Origin: Tomocerus qinae
Lineage: Eukaryota > Arthropoda > Collembola > Entomobryomorpha > Tomoceridae
Direction: 5' to 3'
Assembly: GCA_020055645.1 (NCBI GenBank)
Contig: CM034546.1
Span: forward strand, 96,100,001 to 96,164,000
DNA length: 64,000 nucleotides
This document shows, one piece after another, positions 62,587-64,000 of the stretch. Under the pieces are notes generated by a model. The model saw only the letters and a list, made by a program, of their open reading frames with translations, was not told the origin of the DNA and ran no database searches. The stretch's first letter is position 1, and every line of letters begins with the position of its first letter. A program made the position numbers and the translations under genes.

Positions 62587-64000
62587 CCAAAAAATAGGGA
62601 CACTTTCTGAGATGAGGGGCAGAGTGTAGAACTAACGATTATGACAGTATTCGATATTATTTGAGCCTGGTCTTAGTTCGCCTGACGTGACGAGCCCTAT
62701 TGCATTGCATTGGTGGTTGACACAATGTGTCCACCGGTTTTCATAATATTTAATTTTTGGGATTACTGTTGGTCTAAAGTTCGCCTTTACCGCAATTGCA
62801 TTGCAATTATAGGGATAGGAACAAAGACAAGAAATAACCGGTTATAAGACCAAAATGTATCTATTTCGAATTTTATTTCATTGGGACATTTTTTAAATGA
62901 CATTTTTCAATTTCTGTTTATTATGATAGTCAATATGGGCGTAATTTTAATTTATGTTCATTTTAAAAGTCAATATTGCTCTACTTTTAATTTCTGGTCA
63001 TTTTTATAGGGTCTTCCCCTTCTAACTATTCTATCGCTAAAGATGTGTACACGCTGCAGTGCACGGTCACTCACTCAAAATGAGCTTCTGTCTTCTGTTA
63101 CTTGATTGCTCGCTGAGCTTGTGGTTAATGTATTAATAATCTATGGTCTATAACTATTAGCCAAATAAAAAGTCCACATAATAAATTGCTTCAATAATAA
63201 CAACCTACTTATAATGATTAAAAATTCTAACTCTTACAATATTTGTATTTGGAAGTAAAATGTATTTTCTTTAGCATTTCAGCCCTTTAATTGAATACAA
63301 TACAAAGAAGAATGGTTGGGCCAATTCATATTCATAATATTGTAATTTGAATACGAAAATGTCACGAACACTTTTGTCATAATCTCTATATTATAATGAC
63401 TATCTTAGATAAAGCAATAAATTTATCTATCTATCTATGTCTGTACTTATTAGAATCAGAGTACAAACATTTTTTTTGTACATGTGGTAGAGATGAAGGT
63501 AAGCTAAAATGGAAAATGTGCAAGCGCTTATGCAATGCATATTACATAAAACAATAATTAATTACAACTACACTCTGAGTTAATTACCATATTTCAAAAT
63601 TAAACCCAAATTGGCAACGATATATTTTGAAATTTAATAGCTGTACTGGTGGGTTAGTCATAAATACATAATTTATCAGGTACTAAATGTTAGGAATTGT
63701 CTACATGTGGTAAGGCTAAGCTACCCAACTATTGTAGACACCCATAGTGATGATCAGGATACAAACCACTTTTTATTTCTATATAAGGAAAAGAGAAATT
63801 ATAAATTTCTTCACAAAAATAAAGATAGTACTACAATGGTATAAGGGGTAGGGGGCATCTTCATTTAATAAATAATGTAATACATGTTTATGCCCCTCCA
63901 ATCCGTCTGTATAGTCTGATCAAATTTGGTGCAGACACTAGACACAGATCCTACCTAAATATTATTTAGTACCTCTATGGATGTAGATAATATGTTTAAA
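62587..64000. other. 3' flank of the scramblase array; no gene recognised
   Basis: AATAAA at 63164-63169 and 63416-63421 could end the third scramblase transcript. A short (ATCT)n run follows at about 63425-63440. I see no coding exon to the end of the window. Confidence 0.45.

Noticed and set aside
1..64000. tRNA genes, rRNA, CRISPR arrays or integrated viral genes
   Set aside because: I scanned both strands by eye for T-loop consensus, regular spaced repeats and viral polymerase or capsid motifs and found none; a tRNA or weak viral relic could still escape this kind of reading.

Overview
The window is AT-rich animal nuclear DNA with intron-containing genes (GT-AG introns, phases conserved with known families) and many short inverted-repeat transposon remnants. 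The non-visual arrestin, the PDCL3/viaf-type phosducin-like protein, the karl-like lipocalin and the tandem scramblases point to an insect or close relative. A hemipteran is plausible, but I cannot prove the order from sequence alone. Genes were found by joining exons by hand. Every main model closes on a whole number of codons except the third scramblase copy.

Layout. (1) 1-25 kb: one plus-strand gene, a kurtz/beta-arrestin, in nine coding exons. Its second intron is 14.3 kb and holds a perfect 110-bp-arm fold-back and a broken Tc1/mariner-type element; another fold-back lies in intron 5. (2) 25-30.7 kb: arrestin 3' UTR and gene-poor DNA. (3) 30.7-39.9 kb: a compact block rich in mitochondrial genes: mRpS25 (+), SPRYD7 (+), the inner-membrane rhomboid protease PARL (-), and SDHC (+), which shares a 650-bp divergent promoter region with PARL. 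(4) 40.7-46.4 kb: a small coiled-coil protein resembling the INO80 subunit TFPT (-), facing away from UPF3 (+), a nonsense-mediated decay factor with an unusual 119-residue N-terminal extension. (5) 46.6-52.3 kb: three minus-strand genes: an apolipoprotein-D-type lipocalin, a cysteine-rich secreted protein I cannot name, and the phosducin-like chaperone PDCL3. (6) 54.2-62.6 kb: a tandem array of three phospholipid scramblase genes (+). The first is highly divergent, the second is canonical, and the third carries a one-base deletion and a recent hAT-type MITE in an intron.

The genes do not form one pathway. The functional threads are mitochondrial function (mRpS25, PARL, SDHC) and lipid handling (lipocalin, scramblases). 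I found no tRNA, rRNA, CRISPR or prokaryotic operon signals. The features most worth a second look are the overlapping upstream ORF at mRpS25, the UPF3 extension, the divergent and the frameshifted scramblases, the unnamed secreted protein, and the fold-back elements, one of which carries three perfect CRE sites.
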